From DATKPE01 sp033854175 (GTDB lineage: Bacteria; Bacteroidota; Ignavibacteria; UBA10030; SZUA-254), in assembly GCA_033854175.1 (NCBI GenBank), contig JAWOKN010000030.1, forward strand, positions 22,172-86,171: a stretch of 64,000 nucleotides of DNA. Reading direction: 5' to 3'. A program made the translations under genes and the position numbers. Below are positions 8,405-18,131 of the stretch, piece after piece; the first letter of the stretch is position 1; the number at the start of each line of letters is the position of its first letter. The notes beneath the pieces are model-generated. The model was not told the origin of the DNA. It was given only the letters and a program-made list of their open reading frames with translations, and made no database searches.

Positions 8405-9939
8405 ACTTCGTCAGTCTGGAGGGGTGAGGCGGACGATGTCACCGTTTCCTTCGCCCGAAGCCTGGCCATGATACTGTGCCTGCGTCCGTAGCTGAAATAA
8501 ATGGCAAACCCGATGAGGAGCCAGACGATCAACCGGTACCAGTTCTCCGCCGGCAGGGAGAACATCAGAAGGAGGCACGAAAGGATCCCCATAATCGGAA
8601 CAAACGGGACGAGCGGTGAGCGGAAGGGGCGTTCTGCATCGGGATGAGTTCTCCGCATGATGAGGACAGCCGCGCAGACGATGGTGAAGGCGAGCAGTGT
8701 TCCGATGTTCGTCAGTTCCGCAAGAATTCGCAAGGGAAGAAAGGCGGCCATGGTAGACACGAAAATGCCCGTGAGGATCGTGGATTTCCAGGGTGTCCGG
8801 AATTTGGGATGAACCGCGCCAAAGACGCTCGGGGGGACCATGCCGTCCCGGGCCATAGCCAGGAGCACGCGCGGCTGGCTGAGCATCATGACCAGGAGAA
8901 CCGATGTAATGCCCGTGATCGCTCCGACGTCGACAAGCCGTTGTGCCCACGGCAGACCCACCCGTGCGAAGGCGACCGATACCGGTGCGTTAATGTCGAT
9001 CTGGTCGTAGCGGACCATGCCGGTCAGTATGGCTGACACCGTGATATAGAGAACCGTGCAAATGATGAGGGAGGCGATGATACCGATGGGGACGTCGCGG
9101 TTGGGCCGGCGTGCTTCCTCGGCATGTGTCGACACGGAGTCGAATCCGATATAGGCGAAGAAGATGATTGCAGCTCCTGCCAGAACACCGAGCGGTGAAC
9201 CTCCCGCTGCGGTCTGGCCGAAAATCGTATGTCCGAAAAAGCTGATACCCGTGTAACCGTAGGGGGCGAAGGGTTTCCAGTTCTCGGGGTTGATATAAAA
9301 GATGCCGACAACGATGACAAACAGGACGATCGTCAATTTCACACCCACCATGAACGCGTTGAAGCCCGCGCTTTCCCGGATGCCGATCACCAGAATCGTG
9401 GTGATGATCGCGGTGATGATGATTGCCGGGACATCAAAATACGATCCCGTTGCATAGAAATGGTGGGTGACGGGATCAAAGTCGAATGGTGCGCTCCCGA
9501 GCTGGGAGGGGAGATGGATCCCGAAACTCCCGAGGAGGTCCTGGAAGTGTGCCGACCAGCCGTGTGCGACGGTTGAGGAGCCGACGGCGTACTCAAGGAC
9601 GAGATCCCACCCGATAATCCATGCAAAGAGCTCACCCAGTGTGGCATAGGCATAGGTATACGCTGAACCGGCGACCGGGGCCATGGAGGCGAACTCGGCG
9701 TAACAGAGTGCGGCGAAGATGCAGGCGATTCCCGCCACAACGAAGGAGAGAATCAGACCGGGTCCCGCTTTATCATGTGCGGCGACGCCCGTGAGGACGA
9801 AAATGCCCGTCCCGATGATAGCGCCCACGCCAAGACTGGTGAGCGTGATGGGTCCAAGAACACGGCGAAGCCGGTTTTCACCTTTCATCTCCTCCAGCAG
9901 CAGGCTCAGCGGCTTCTTTGCGAACAGCGGATTTCCCAT
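8401..9939 (-). CDS. APC-superfamily amino-acid permease (cationic amino-acid transporter type)
   Basis: 512 residues, with about 14 hydrophobic segments, closely resembling the permease at 3964-5457. It has GVGAIIGTGIFVLTG in helix 1, FAYIGFDSVSTHAEEARRPN in helix 6, and the C-terminal PLVPFVPIMGILSC block. An AGGAG ribosome-binding site is present 8 nt upstream of the ATG on the minus strand. It is the promoter-proximal gene of an operon with two other transporters. A soluble N-terminal leader (KPLSLLLEEMKGENRLRRVLG) is typical of the YfnA group. Substrate unknown. Confidence 0.88.
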   Translation of the reverse strand: MGNPLFAKKPLSLLLEEMKGENRLRRVLGPITLTSLGVGAIIGTGIFVLTGVAAHDKAGPGLILSFVVAGIACIFAALCYAEFASMAPVAGSAYTYAYATLGELFAWIIGWDLVLEYAVGSSTVAHGWSAHFQDLLGSFGIHLPSQLGSAPFDFDPVTHHFYATGSYFDVPAIIITAIITTILVIGIRESAGFNAFMVGVKLTIVLFVIVVGIFYINPENWKPFAPYGYTGISFFGHTIFGQTAAGGSPLGVLAGAAIIFFAYIGFDSVSTHAEEARRPNRDVPIGIIASLIICTVLYITVSAILTGMVRYDQIDINAPVSVAFARVGLPWAQRLVDVGAITGITSVLLVMMLSQPRVLLAMARDGMVPPSVFGAVHPKFRTPWKSTILTGIFVSTMAAFLPLRILAELTNIGTLLAFTIVCAAVLIMRRTHPDAERPFRSPLVPFVPIMGILSCLLLMFSLPAENWYRLIVWLLIGFAIYFSYGRRHSIMARLRAKETVTSSASPLQTDEV

Positions 9940-10014
9940 ATCGGATCTCTCCTAGATGATGTCTGATAACGTGTGGACCGATGTTCCAACCTGGCCACAA
10001 TTCTCTGATTGTCC

Positions 10015-10043
10015 AAAGTAGGCAAATTTTACATAAGACTCAA
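10015..10043 (-). promoter_or_regulatory. Probable sigma-70 promoter of the permease operon
   Basis: On the minus strand TTGAGT (10043-10038), a 17-bp spacer and TACTTT (10020-10015), 76 nt before the ATG at 9939. Confidence 0.4.
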
Positions 10044-10117
10044 CAGTCATTGGACTGACGCGGCGGATAAATTTGTGGTGCGGGGAATTCGCCGATCCGC
10101 GGGTTGCCGTCCGGGTG

Positions 10118-10816
10118 TCATGCGGTATGGTTTTTCAGCCTGGAAACTTCCGTGATACCCGGAACGCGCCACAACTCCGTGATATAGCGGTTGTGCGACG
10201 GATGTTTATCGCAGAATGTGAGTTTTAACCGTGAAGTCGTATCGTCGACTTTTGTGAAGTCGAGATCCGAAAAGTTGACGTCATTTTCAGCAAGGACCGT
10301 TGCCAGTTCGGTTCGTGTCCGGCCTGCCTGATCGTCAAAGATGATCGTGCATTCCACGAAATGGCATTTGCCGAGAAGTCTTGGCTCGATTTTTCCCAGG
10401 ACGACCAGTGACAGCAGGACGAGGAATGTGCAGATGAGCCCGATCCATGCCAGTCCCGCCCCGATGAAGAGGCCGATTGCCGCGCCCACCCATATCGTGG
10501 CAGCGGAGGTGAGTCCGGTAATTGTCCCCCGCGACTGGATGATCGTCCCCGCACCGAGGAATCCTATACCGGTGACGACCTGTGAAGCGATGCGGGTGAG
10601 ATCGCCGGCGCCGAGCTCGCTCCGCTGCAGCATAAACTCCGAGACCATCATATAGAGACACGACCCGAGGCAGATCAGAATGTTGGTTCTGAAGCCGGCT
10701 GGCTTTCCCTTTCTCTCACGTTCAATGCCGATGAGCGCCCCGCAGATGATGGCAAACGTGGATCGGACGATGAATGTTGGGAATATCGATAGAAAAAACT
10801 GGAATGATTCAACCAT
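10118..10816 (-). CDS. MgtC/SapB-family membrane protein
   Basis: 232 residues. The N-terminal ~140 residues form the MgtC domain: RSTFAIICGALIGIERERKGKPAG, then ARMETNI-like GFRTNILICLGSCLYMM, then RIASQVVTGIGFLGAGTI, and GLTSAATIWVGAAIGL, with four to five membrane helices. A soluble C-terminal domain of ~85 residues follows, resembling the ACT-like tail of long MgtC homologues. MgtC proteins are linked to low-magnesium growth and modulation of the F-type ATP synthase in pathogens, but many are of unknown role. It starts 17 nt after the bshA stop on the same strand, so it is probably cotranscribed with bshA. Confidence 0.85.
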   Translation of the reverse strand: MVESFQFFLSIFPTFIVRSTFAIICGALIGIERERKGKPAGFRTNILICLGSCLYMMVSEFMLQRSELGAGDLTRIASQVVTGIGFLGAGTIIQSRGTITGLTSAATIWVGAAIGLFIGAGLAWIGLICTFLVLLSLVVLGKIEPRLLGKCHFVECTIIFDDQAGRTRTELATVLAENDVNFSDLDFTKVDDTTSRLKLTFCDKHPSHNRYITELWRVPGITEVSRLKNHTA

Positions 10817-10833
10817 AATAATCGGAAGCGATA

Positions 10834-11955
10834 TTATGCGGAGAGGATTGAATGATAATAACGTTCATAGCGGTCGACGATTTTTTCGGAGTCAAACATC
10901 TCAACGGCCCTGGTGCGGGCGGATTCCGAGAAGAGAGCGTATTTGGCAGAATTCGTGAGGAGGTCGATGCAGTACCGTGCCATCCGGTCGATATCACCGA
11001 TTTCCGCGATATATCCTGTCACACCGTGCTGGATGAGTTCCGGCAATCCCCCTACGCTTGAGGCGATGACGGGGGTGCCGCACGACATCGATTCCAGGGC
11101 CGACAGCCCGAAACTTTCTGACTGGCTCGGGATGAGGAACAGATCGGCGGCCGACAGGAGGGGGATGAGCTCACTTTGCTTTCCGAGAAACTTGATGTCG
11201 TGGAAGATTCCGAGCTCCCGTGCGAGCTGTTCGGAGTTTGACCGGTCGGGGCCATCACCCACAAGCAGGAGTTTGGAGGGGATTTTTTTCCTCACCTGGT
11301 CGTAGATCTTGACAACATCAGGAACACGCTTCACGGACCGGAAGTTCGAGATATGGATGAGGATCTTCTCCCCTTCGGGCGCGATGCTTTCCCGGATCTG
11401 ATGCGCGTCGATCCTGCGATACTTCCTGGTATCGACAAAATTCGGTATGACCTCGATGGATTTCTCGATATTGTAGTTCGTGAGGGTTTTCTCTTTCAGA
11501 AACCTGGAGACTGCGGTCACGCCGTCGCTGTGCTCGATGCTGAATTTCATGACAGGGAGATAGCTTGGTTCCAGACCGACCAGTGTAATATCGGTCCCAT
11601 GGAGCGTTGTAACGATTTTAAAATTGGAATTTCCGACTATTTGTTTCGCCAGGTATGCGCTGGTTGCATGCGGTATGGCATAATGGGCGTGGAGGATATC
11701 CAGGTGTTCAAACTTTGTCACCTCGACGATTTTGCTGGCGAGTGCCGGGGTATAGAGTGGGAAATCGAACAGGGGGTAATTCGAGATCTCGACCTCATGA
11801 TAGATAATATTATCGCTGAACCCGTCGAGGCGGAAGGGCATTGCATAACTGATAAAGTGGATTTTATGTCCTCTTTCCGCAAGTGCCTTCCCCAATTCGG
11901 CCGCCAGGACGCCACTTCCACCATAGGTGGGGTAACATGAGATGCCAATATTCAT
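10834..11955 (-). CDS. bshA: N-acetyl-alpha-D-glucosaminyl L-malate synthase, BshA-type GT4 glycosyltransferase
   Basis: 373 residues from the ATG at 11955. It transfers GlcNAc from UDP-GlcNAc to L-malate, the first step of bacillithiol synthesis. The N-terminus MNIGISCYPTYGGSGVLAAE is characteristic of BshA, as are HAHYAIPHATSAYLA, TTLHGTDITLVG and the C-terminal GT4 donor motif (SQSESFGLSALESMSCGTPV in the E-x7-E region). A longer in-frame start exists at 12039, but a promoter reading TTGAAT-17-TACCTT at 11999-11971 lies inside that extension and supports the shorter start. bshB and bshC are not in the window. A general GT4 enzyme is possible, but the start and malate-site region strongly favour BshA. 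Confidence 0.85.
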   Translation of the reverse strand: MNIGISCYPTYGGSGVLAAELGKALAERGHKIHFISYAMPFRLDGFSDNIIYHEVEISNYPLFDFPLYTPALASKIVEVTKFEHLDILHAHYAIPHATSAYLAKQIVGNSNFKIVTTLHGTDITLVGLEPSYLPVMKFSIEHSDGVTAVSRFLKEKTLTNYNIEKSIEVIPNFVDTRKYRRIDAHQIRESIAPEGEKILIHISNFRSVKRVPDVVKIYDQVRKKIPSKLLLVGDGPDRSNSEQLARELGIFHDIKFLGKQSELIPLLSAADLFLIPSQSESFGLSALESMSCGTPVIASSVGGLPELIQHGVTGYIAEIGDIDRMARYCIDLLTNSAKYALFSESARTRAVEMFDSEKIVDRYERYYHSILSA

Positions 11956-11970
11956 AAAATATTTCGTTTT

Positions 11971-11999
11971 AAGGTAAGGAGAATATGAAACAAATTCAA
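11971..11999 (-). promoter_or_regulatory. Probable sigma-70 promoter of bshA
   Basis: Minus strand TTGAAT (11999-11994), 17-bp spacer, TACCTT (11976-11971), ending 15 nt before the ATG at 11955. Confidence 0.4.
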
Positions 12000-12191
12000 T
12001 TGATCGTGCGTCTAATAAATAAGAGCGAGAATCGGGCACATTTTCCGATTTACGTGATTTACCTGATCAGACTGCTCTTATCCTTTTTAGGTGATTTCCA
12101 TCAGGTACAATTTTTCAGAAAGAAATTTATTCATTATTTTAACAATTAATAAGGAAAACCGCAGAATAAAATTTTTTTAATCGGTAAGTGG

Positions 12192-12219
12192 TTGATTTTC
12201 CAAAAAATTTCCTTATATT
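12192..12219 (+). promoter_or_regulatory. Probable sigma-70 promoter of the zinc-ribbon gene
   Basis: TTGATT (12192-12197), 16-bp spacer, TATATT (12214-12219) in a very AT-rich divergent intergenic region between bshA and the zinc-ribbon gene. Confidence 0.5.
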
Positions 12220-12279
12220 GTATTCTGTGGCCCGCCAAAAGTCGTGTTATTTACCATATTTTGACACTATGAGAAAGGA

Positions 12280-12489
12280 ATGCTGAAAGTGAAGCAAAAA
12301 GCAAAGGTGATCGGCATTGTCATTACCAGCTGTCCGGTATGCGGAAATCCGATTAATTTTGATCGACAGGTGACTAAGGTTTGTGCTTATTGCGAGGAAA
12401 TGGTGCATATCGATCTCGATAAGGTGGAAGTTTCTCTACACGGACCAGTGACCCAAGAGAACAAACGGATGAAAATAAGCATGAATTAG
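12280..12489 (+). CDS. Small zinc-ribbon protein of unknown function
   Basis: 69 residues. Two CxxC knuckles are visible, C18-P-V-C21 followed by G-N-P, and C35-A-Y-C38, the spacing of a treble-clef or rubredoxin-like zinc ribbon. The C-terminal half is short, charged and without motifs. The ATG at 12280 follows AGAAAGGA directly. The gene has its own promoter (12192-12219) and its own terminator (12515-12542), so it is a complete monocistronic unit just before the Suf operon. I do not recognise a named family; a role with nucleic acid or as a metal-binding adaptor is only a guess. Confidence 0.7.
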   Translation: MLKVKQKAKVIGIVITSCPVCGNPINFDRQVTKVCAYCEEMVHIDLDKVEVSLHGPVTQENKRMKISMN

Positions 12490-12514
12490 TCGGCAGCCAA
12501 TGATATGATACATT

Positions 12515-12542
12515 AAAGATTCCGCATTGCGGAATCTTTTTT
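12515..12542 (+). terminator. Intrinsic terminator of the zinc-ribbon gene
   Basis: An 11-bp stem AAAGATTCCGC (12515-12525) / GCGGAATCTTT (12529-12539) with a 3-nt loop and a run of T to 12542. It insulates the Suf operon from upstream transcription. Confidence 0.9.
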
Positions 12543-12586
12543 GACTCAAAACCGGACTTTTTCGGTCGTATTTTCAAAACCTGACA

Positions 12587-12994
12587 ATGTTTCAGTTATC
12601 AAAAAAGGTCGAATATGCCATTATTGCGCTGAGGTTTATGGCCTCGGGTGGTCGGGGGCGTATATATACGACAAAGGAGATAGCAGACAGGAATCAGCTC
12701 TCGTATGAGCTCCTGGCCAAAATCATGCAAAAATTGGCACGCAAAGGGTTTATCACCTCCCAGCAGGGAGTACACGGGGGATATATTCTTGCCCGTGAGG
12801 CGAGTGAAGTCAAAATATCGGCTGTCATAAACGCCATTGAAGGGAAAAATGTTGTAACGATCATTCAGTGCGAAGCCAGTACGCCTGAAGATTGCAGTAT
12901 TCACACCACCTGTACGATCAAAAATCCCCTCGTGAAGCTTCAGACGAGCATCAACAAGGTTTTTGACGAGCTGACCATCATGGAGATGGTGTGA
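12587..12994 (+). CDS. Rrf2-family transcriptional regulator, Fe-S sensor type, of the Suf operon
   Basis: 135 residues, winged-helix Rrf2 fold. The N-terminus LSKKVEYAIIALRFMA and the wing segment KGFITSQQGVHGGYILAR are family signatures. Three cysteines, C95, C103 and C109, occupy the loop where IscR and related sensors bind a [2Fe-2S] cluster (here C-x7-C-x5-C). It heads a run of iron-sulfur assembly genes with overlapping reading frames, so an autoregulatory, cluster-sensing role is the natural inference. The terminal TGA overlaps the start of the IscS-type gene. Whether it represses or activates cannot be told from sequence. Confidence 0.85.
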   Translation: MFQLSKKVEYAIIALRFMASGGRGRIYTTKEIADRNQLSYELLAKIMQKLARKGFITSQQGVHGGYILAREASEVKISAVINAIEGKNVVTIIQCEASTPEDCSIHTTCTIKNPLVKLQTSINKVFDELTIMEMV

Positions 12995-14202
12995 TGAAAC
13001 TTCCCGTCTATATGGATTACCAGGCGACGACCCCGGTCGATCCGCGGGTTCTGGAATCGATGCTCCCGTATTTCACTGAAAAATTCGGTAATCCCGCAAG
13101 CCGTCAGCACGGATTCGGATGGGAAGCCGAACATGCCGTCGACCGCGCGCGGTCACGGATCGCGGAGAATCTTCACGCGGAACCGCGTGAAATTATTTTT
13201 ACAAGCGGCGCGACCGAGTCGAACAATCTGGCGATCAAGGGGATTGCGGAAGCCCTGAAACGAAAGGGGAATCACATCATCACCGTTCAAACGGAGCACA
13301 AGTCCGTACTGGACGTCTGTAAAAAGCTCGAGCGCAACGGTTTCGATGTCACCTATCTGCCGGTCGATGAATCCGGGTTGGTCGATCTCTCGCATCTTAC
13401 GGCTGCCATGACGCCGAAGACGCTCCTGGTGACAGTAATGATGGCCAATAACGAGATCGGAACGGTTCAGGACATACCGGCCATAGGGAGGGTCTGTCAT
13501 GAGCGGAATATTCTTTTTCACACCGACGCGACGCAGGCGGTCGGGAAAATTCAGGTCGACGTCCGGGACCTGCAGTGTGACCTTGTATCCTTTTCCGGTC
13601 ATAAAATCTACGGACCCAAGGGCACCGGCGTGTTGTATGTTCGGAGCGGACAGCCGAAGATTCACCTCACGGCCCAGATGGACGGCGGTGGGCATGAACG
13701 GAACCTCCGGTCGGGGACGTTAAACGTTCCGGGAATCGTGGGGATTGCCCGGGCGCTGGAGATTGCGGCGGCTGAAATGGCGTCGGAATCCGTGCGGCTC
13801 GGTACCTTGAGGGATAAAATGTGGAACACGTTCCGGGACCGCCTGGACGAGGTCTATCTGAACGGTCATCCGCAGAACCGTCTGCCGAACAACCTGAACG
13901 TGAGTTTTCTGCATGTCGAGGACAATGTGCTGATGATGAACATCAAGGATATTGCCGTCTCGACCGGTTCGGCCTGTACGACGGCGAGCCCTGAACCCTC
14001 GCATGTGCTGCACGCCCTGAAGGTCGGGGCGGCGCGCGAACAATCGGCGCTGCGGTTTGGTCTCGGCAGATTCACCACTGCCGAGGAAGTGGACTACGTG
14101 ATCGACCGGGTGGTCACGAATGTGCGATCGCTCCGTGCGGCAAGCCCGTCCTATCAGGCTCATTCCCGGGAATACAACAACGAAAAGGTGAGACAAGTAT
14201 GA
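12994..14202 (+). CDS. iscS: Cysteine desulfurase, group I (IscS/NifS type)
   Basis: 402 residues from the ATG at 12994 (a GTG directly before it at 12991 is an alternative). PLP-dependent enzyme that removes sulfur from L-cysteine as a persulfide. The PLP lysine is in FSGHKIYGPKGTG, the PLP-binding TSGATESNN and TDATQAVGK blocks are intact, and the mobile active-site cysteine sits in the group I loop STGSACTTASPEPSHVL. The following gene starts inside its last codons. This operon therefore contains two desulfurases, since a group II SufS lies at 18128-19390. It may serve tRNA thiolation or a second route to clusters. Confidence 0.92.
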   Translation: MKLPVYMDYQATTPVDPRVLESMLPYFTEKFGNPASRQHGFGWEAEHAVDRARSRIAENLHAEPREIIFTSGATESNNLAIKGIAEALKRKGNHIITVQTEHKSVLDVCKKLERNGFDVTYLPVDESGLVDLSHLTAAMTPKTLLVTVMMANNEIGTVQDIPAIGRVCHERNILFHTDATQAVGKIQVDVRDLQCDLVSFSGHKIYGPKGTGVLYVRSGQPKIHLTAQMDGGGHERNLRSGTLNVPGIVGIARALEIAAAEMASESVRLGTLRDKMWNTFRDRLDEVYLNGHPQNRLPNNLNVSFLHVEDNVLMMNIKDIAVSTGSACTTASPEPSHVLHALKVGAAREQSALRFGLGRFTTAEEVDYVIDRVVTNVRSLRAASPSYQAHSREYNNEKVRQV

Positions 14203-14492
14203 AACCGGCGGACATGATTCTCAGCAATCAGAAGGAATTCTTAAAATACCTGAAATCAAAATTTGTCCTGATCCACCTGTCGAACATTTTTTTCAGGGAT
14301 CTGCATTTCGGTGTCATGGCCTATCTCCGCGATCACGGGGTGCGGGTGAAATACAGTGTCGGTGATCTGGTGACGCGCGAGGTAGCCGCAGGGATGGAAC
14401 AAAGCGGCATCCTGAAAAAAATTGACCATCAGTCATGGCTGCTCCTCTACCCGGAGTTCGCATTGCCGAGAGTGGAGAAGAAAGCCTCCTGA
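14199..14492 (+). CDS. Unknown 97-residue protein inside the Suf operon
   Basis: I do not recognise this protein. It is soluble, contains no cysteine, and has an N-terminal helix (SNQKEFLKYLKSKFVLIHLSN) and a central block FFRDLHFGVMAYLRDHGV...SVGDLVTREVAAGMEQSGIL that looks like a winged-helix fold: helix, helix, recognition helix, then a beta wing (KKIDHQSWLLLYPEF). Its ATG overlaps the last codons of the IscS-type gene and sufB begins 26 nt later, so it is embedded and cotranscribed. Position suggests an accessory to cysteine desulfurase or SufBC; the lack of cysteines argues against a sulfur carrier. Confidence 0.6.
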   Translation: MKPADMILSNQKEFLKYLKSKFVLIHLSNIFFRDLHFGVMAYLRDHGVRVKYSVGDLVTREVAAGMEQSGILKKIDHQSWLLLYPEFALPRVEKKAS

Positions 14493-14518
14493 CATCGTGA
14501 AAGGATTCTGGAAATCCC

Positions 14519-15976
<1,458 letters not shown>

Positions 15977-16009
15977 ACGGAATCATCATGAACAAGGAAT
16001 ATCCTTCAT

Positions 16010-16774
16010 ATGCTTGAGATCAAAAACTTACATGCGTCGGTCGACGGGAATGAAATTCTCAGGGGTGTCAATCTGCGGATTGACGCCGGGGAGGTCCATG
16101 CGATCATGGGACCGAACGGTTCCGGGAAGAGCACACTGGCTCAGGTTCTCGCCGGTCGGGATACGTATCATGTCACCGGGGGGACGGTGGTGTATGAAGG
16201 GAAGGATCTCCTGGCGATGCCGCCCGAAGAGCGCGCCTGGCGGGGGCTTTTCCTTGCATTCCAGTACCCCGTCGAGATTCCGGGGGTCAACAACACCTAT
16301 TTTCTGAAATCCGCGCTGAACGCGGTCAGGAAGTACCGCGGGGAGGAGGAGCTTGACGCGATAGAATTCCTGAAAATCGTCAAGCAGAAAGCCGCCCTGA
16401 TGGAAATGGAGGATTCACTCCTCAGCCGTCCCGTCAATCAGGGTTTCTCCGGTGGTGAGAAGAAACGAAACGAAATTTTTCAGATGGCGATTCTCGAGCC
16501 GAAGCTCGCCATTCTGGATGAAACCGACTCCGGTCTGGACATCGACGCTCTCAGGACCGTCGCCGACGGTGTCAACAAACTGCGGAAACCCGACCGTGCG
16601 GTCCTTGTCGTGACGCATTATCAGCGGCTGCTGAATTACATCGTGCCGGACGTGGTCCATGTCCTTGTGGACGGCAGGATCGTGAAATCGGGGACAAAGG
16701 AGCTCGCGCTTGAGCTTGAGGCCAAAGGGTACGACTGGCTCCGCGAGGAGTCCGAAACGGTCCATGCAGGATGA
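16010..16774 (+). CDS. sufC: Fe-S cluster assembly ATPase SufC
   Basis: 254 residues, soluble ABC-type ATPase of the SufBCD complex. The Walker A motif is GPNGSGKST, the signature is FSGGEKKRNE (SufC-specific, with KKR after the LSGGE-like motif) and the Walker B region is LAILDETDSGLDID, with the conserved H-loop in VVTHYQRLL. Length is typical. ATP binding drives rearrangement of SufB and SufD. Its 3' end is followed or slightly overlapped by sufD. Confidence 0.96.
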   Translation: MLEIKNLHASVDGNEILRGVNLRIDAGEVHAIMGPNGSGKSTLAQVLAGRDTYHVTGGTVVYEGKDLLAMPPEERAWRGLFLAFQYPVEIPGVNNTYFLKSALNAVRKYRGEEELDAIEFLKIVKQKAALMEMEDSLLSRPVNQGFSGGEKKRNEIFQMAILEPKLAILDETDSGLDIDALRTVADGVNKLRKPDRAVLVVTHYQRLLNYIVPDVVHVLVDGRIVKSGTKELALELEAKGYDWLREESETVHAG

Positions 16775-16790
16775 ATTGACGGAGACGGAG

Positions 16791-18131
16791 ATGCAAACAT
16801 TGGAACAACAGCGAGACTGGTACCTTTCACTTTTCCGGAAGTTTGAAAAAAGCCTGAATGGTGAAGCCGCCGATCCGTTTCACGCGCGTCGCAGGGAAGC
16901 CCTCGAGCGATTTTCCGAACGGGGTTTTCCGACGGTTCGTGACGAGGAGTGGAGGTATACGGATGTTTCACCGCTTGCCTCAATCCCCTTCGAACCCGTA
17001 CTCGAATACTCGGGAACGGGTCTGAAACCCGGGATGGTCGAGGACCATTCTCTCGGTCTGCGGAACAGTGTCGTGCTTGTGGACGGATTTTTTTCGCGTG
17101 AGTTATCGAAACCCCTCAGCCTTCCCCCCGGAGTCCGCGTGGAAAGCCTCTCCGCGGCTGTCAAAAGCACTCCGCGGGATGTCGAACCGTTCCTGGGGCG
17201 TCTCGCGGCGCGCGCGATGAACCCCTTTGCGGCACTGGCGAACGCTTTTTTGCGCGACGGTGTGGTGGTGTTTGTCCCCGACAACACGGTTATGGACGAA
17301 CCCGTTCATCTTCTATCGCTGGCGACCTCCCGGCCGGGACCGTTCGTCATTCATCCGAGGATCCTCATCGTGGTCGGGAACAACGCGCAGTTCTCTCTCC
17401 TCGAAAGCCATGTCGGGGTGGGAGACAATGTCTATTTTACCAATGCCGCAACGGACTTTTTTATCGGCGAAAACTCCGTCGTTGAGCATGACAAACTCCA
17501 GATGGAAAGTTTGCAGGCCTATCATATCTCGACGGTTTCCATGCATCAGAGCCGCACGAGCACGATGATTTCGAACAATATTGCCCTCGGGGGCAGATTG
17601 ACGCGGAATGATATCGGGGTGGTGCTTGACGGCGAGGGGTCCGAGGCGACCCTCAACGGACTGTATCTCGGAACGGGGGAGAGGCTGATCGACAACCATA
17701 CGGCGATTGAGCATGCCCAGCCCCACTGCAACAGTCACGAGCTCTACAAGGGGATTCTGTCGGGCAAATCGCGGGGTGTTTTTAACGGAAAAATCTTTGT
17801 CCGGAAGGATGCGCAGAAGACCGATGCGAAACAGACGAACAAGAACCTGATATTATCCGATGACGCATCCATTGACACGAAACCCCAGCTGGAGATATTC
17901 GCAAACGACGTCAAATGCACACATGGGGCGACCATCGGTCAGCTGGATGAAGAAGCCCTGTTTTATCTCCGATCGCGAGGCATCTCCACAGGCGATGCCA
18001 GAACCATGCTGATCTACGCCTTCGCCAGTGATGTCATCGACCGTATTTCAAAGACATCCCTTCGCGGGCGGCTTCATGGCCTTCTGCACCGGCAGCTTGA
18101 AGCGGAAGGCACAATCACGGAACGACGATGA
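16791..18131 (+). CDS. sufD: Fe-S cluster assembly protein SufD
   Basis: 446 residues from the ATG at 16791, chosen because two GGAG elements sit just before it (16781-16790) and it gives the usual SufD length; an in-frame ATG at 16764 overlapping sufC is the alternative. The N-terminal helical domain contains FPTVRDEEWRYTDVSPL, the classical SufD signature. The C-terminal half is the SufBD beta-helix: GKSRGVFNGKIFVRKDAQKT, then SDDASIDTKPQLEIFANDVKC.HG.TIG and the FYLRSRGI.....R.ML..AFA.DV terminus. Its TGA overlaps the ATG of sufS. Confidence 0.94.
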   Translation: MQTLEQQRDWYLSLFRKFEKSLNGEAADPFHARRREALERFSERGFPTVRDEEWRYTDVSPLASIPFEPVLEYSGTGLKPGMVEDHSLGLRNSVVLVDGFFSRELSKPLSLPPGVRVESLSAAVKSTPRDVEPFLGRLAARAMNPFAALANAFLRDGVVVFVPDNTVMDEPVHLLSLATSRPGPFVIHPRILIVVGNNAQFSLLESHVGVGDNVYFTNAATDFFIGENSVVEHDKLQMESLQAYHISTVSMHQSRTSTMISNNIALGGRLTRNDIGVVLDGEGSEATLNGLYLGTGERLIDNHTAIEHAQPHCNSHELYKGILSGKSRGVFNGKIFVRKDAQKTDAKQTNKNLILSDDASIDTKPQLEIFANDVKCTHGATIGQLDEEALFYLRSRGISTGDARTMLIYAFASDVIDRISKTSLRGRLHGLLHRQLEAEGTITERR

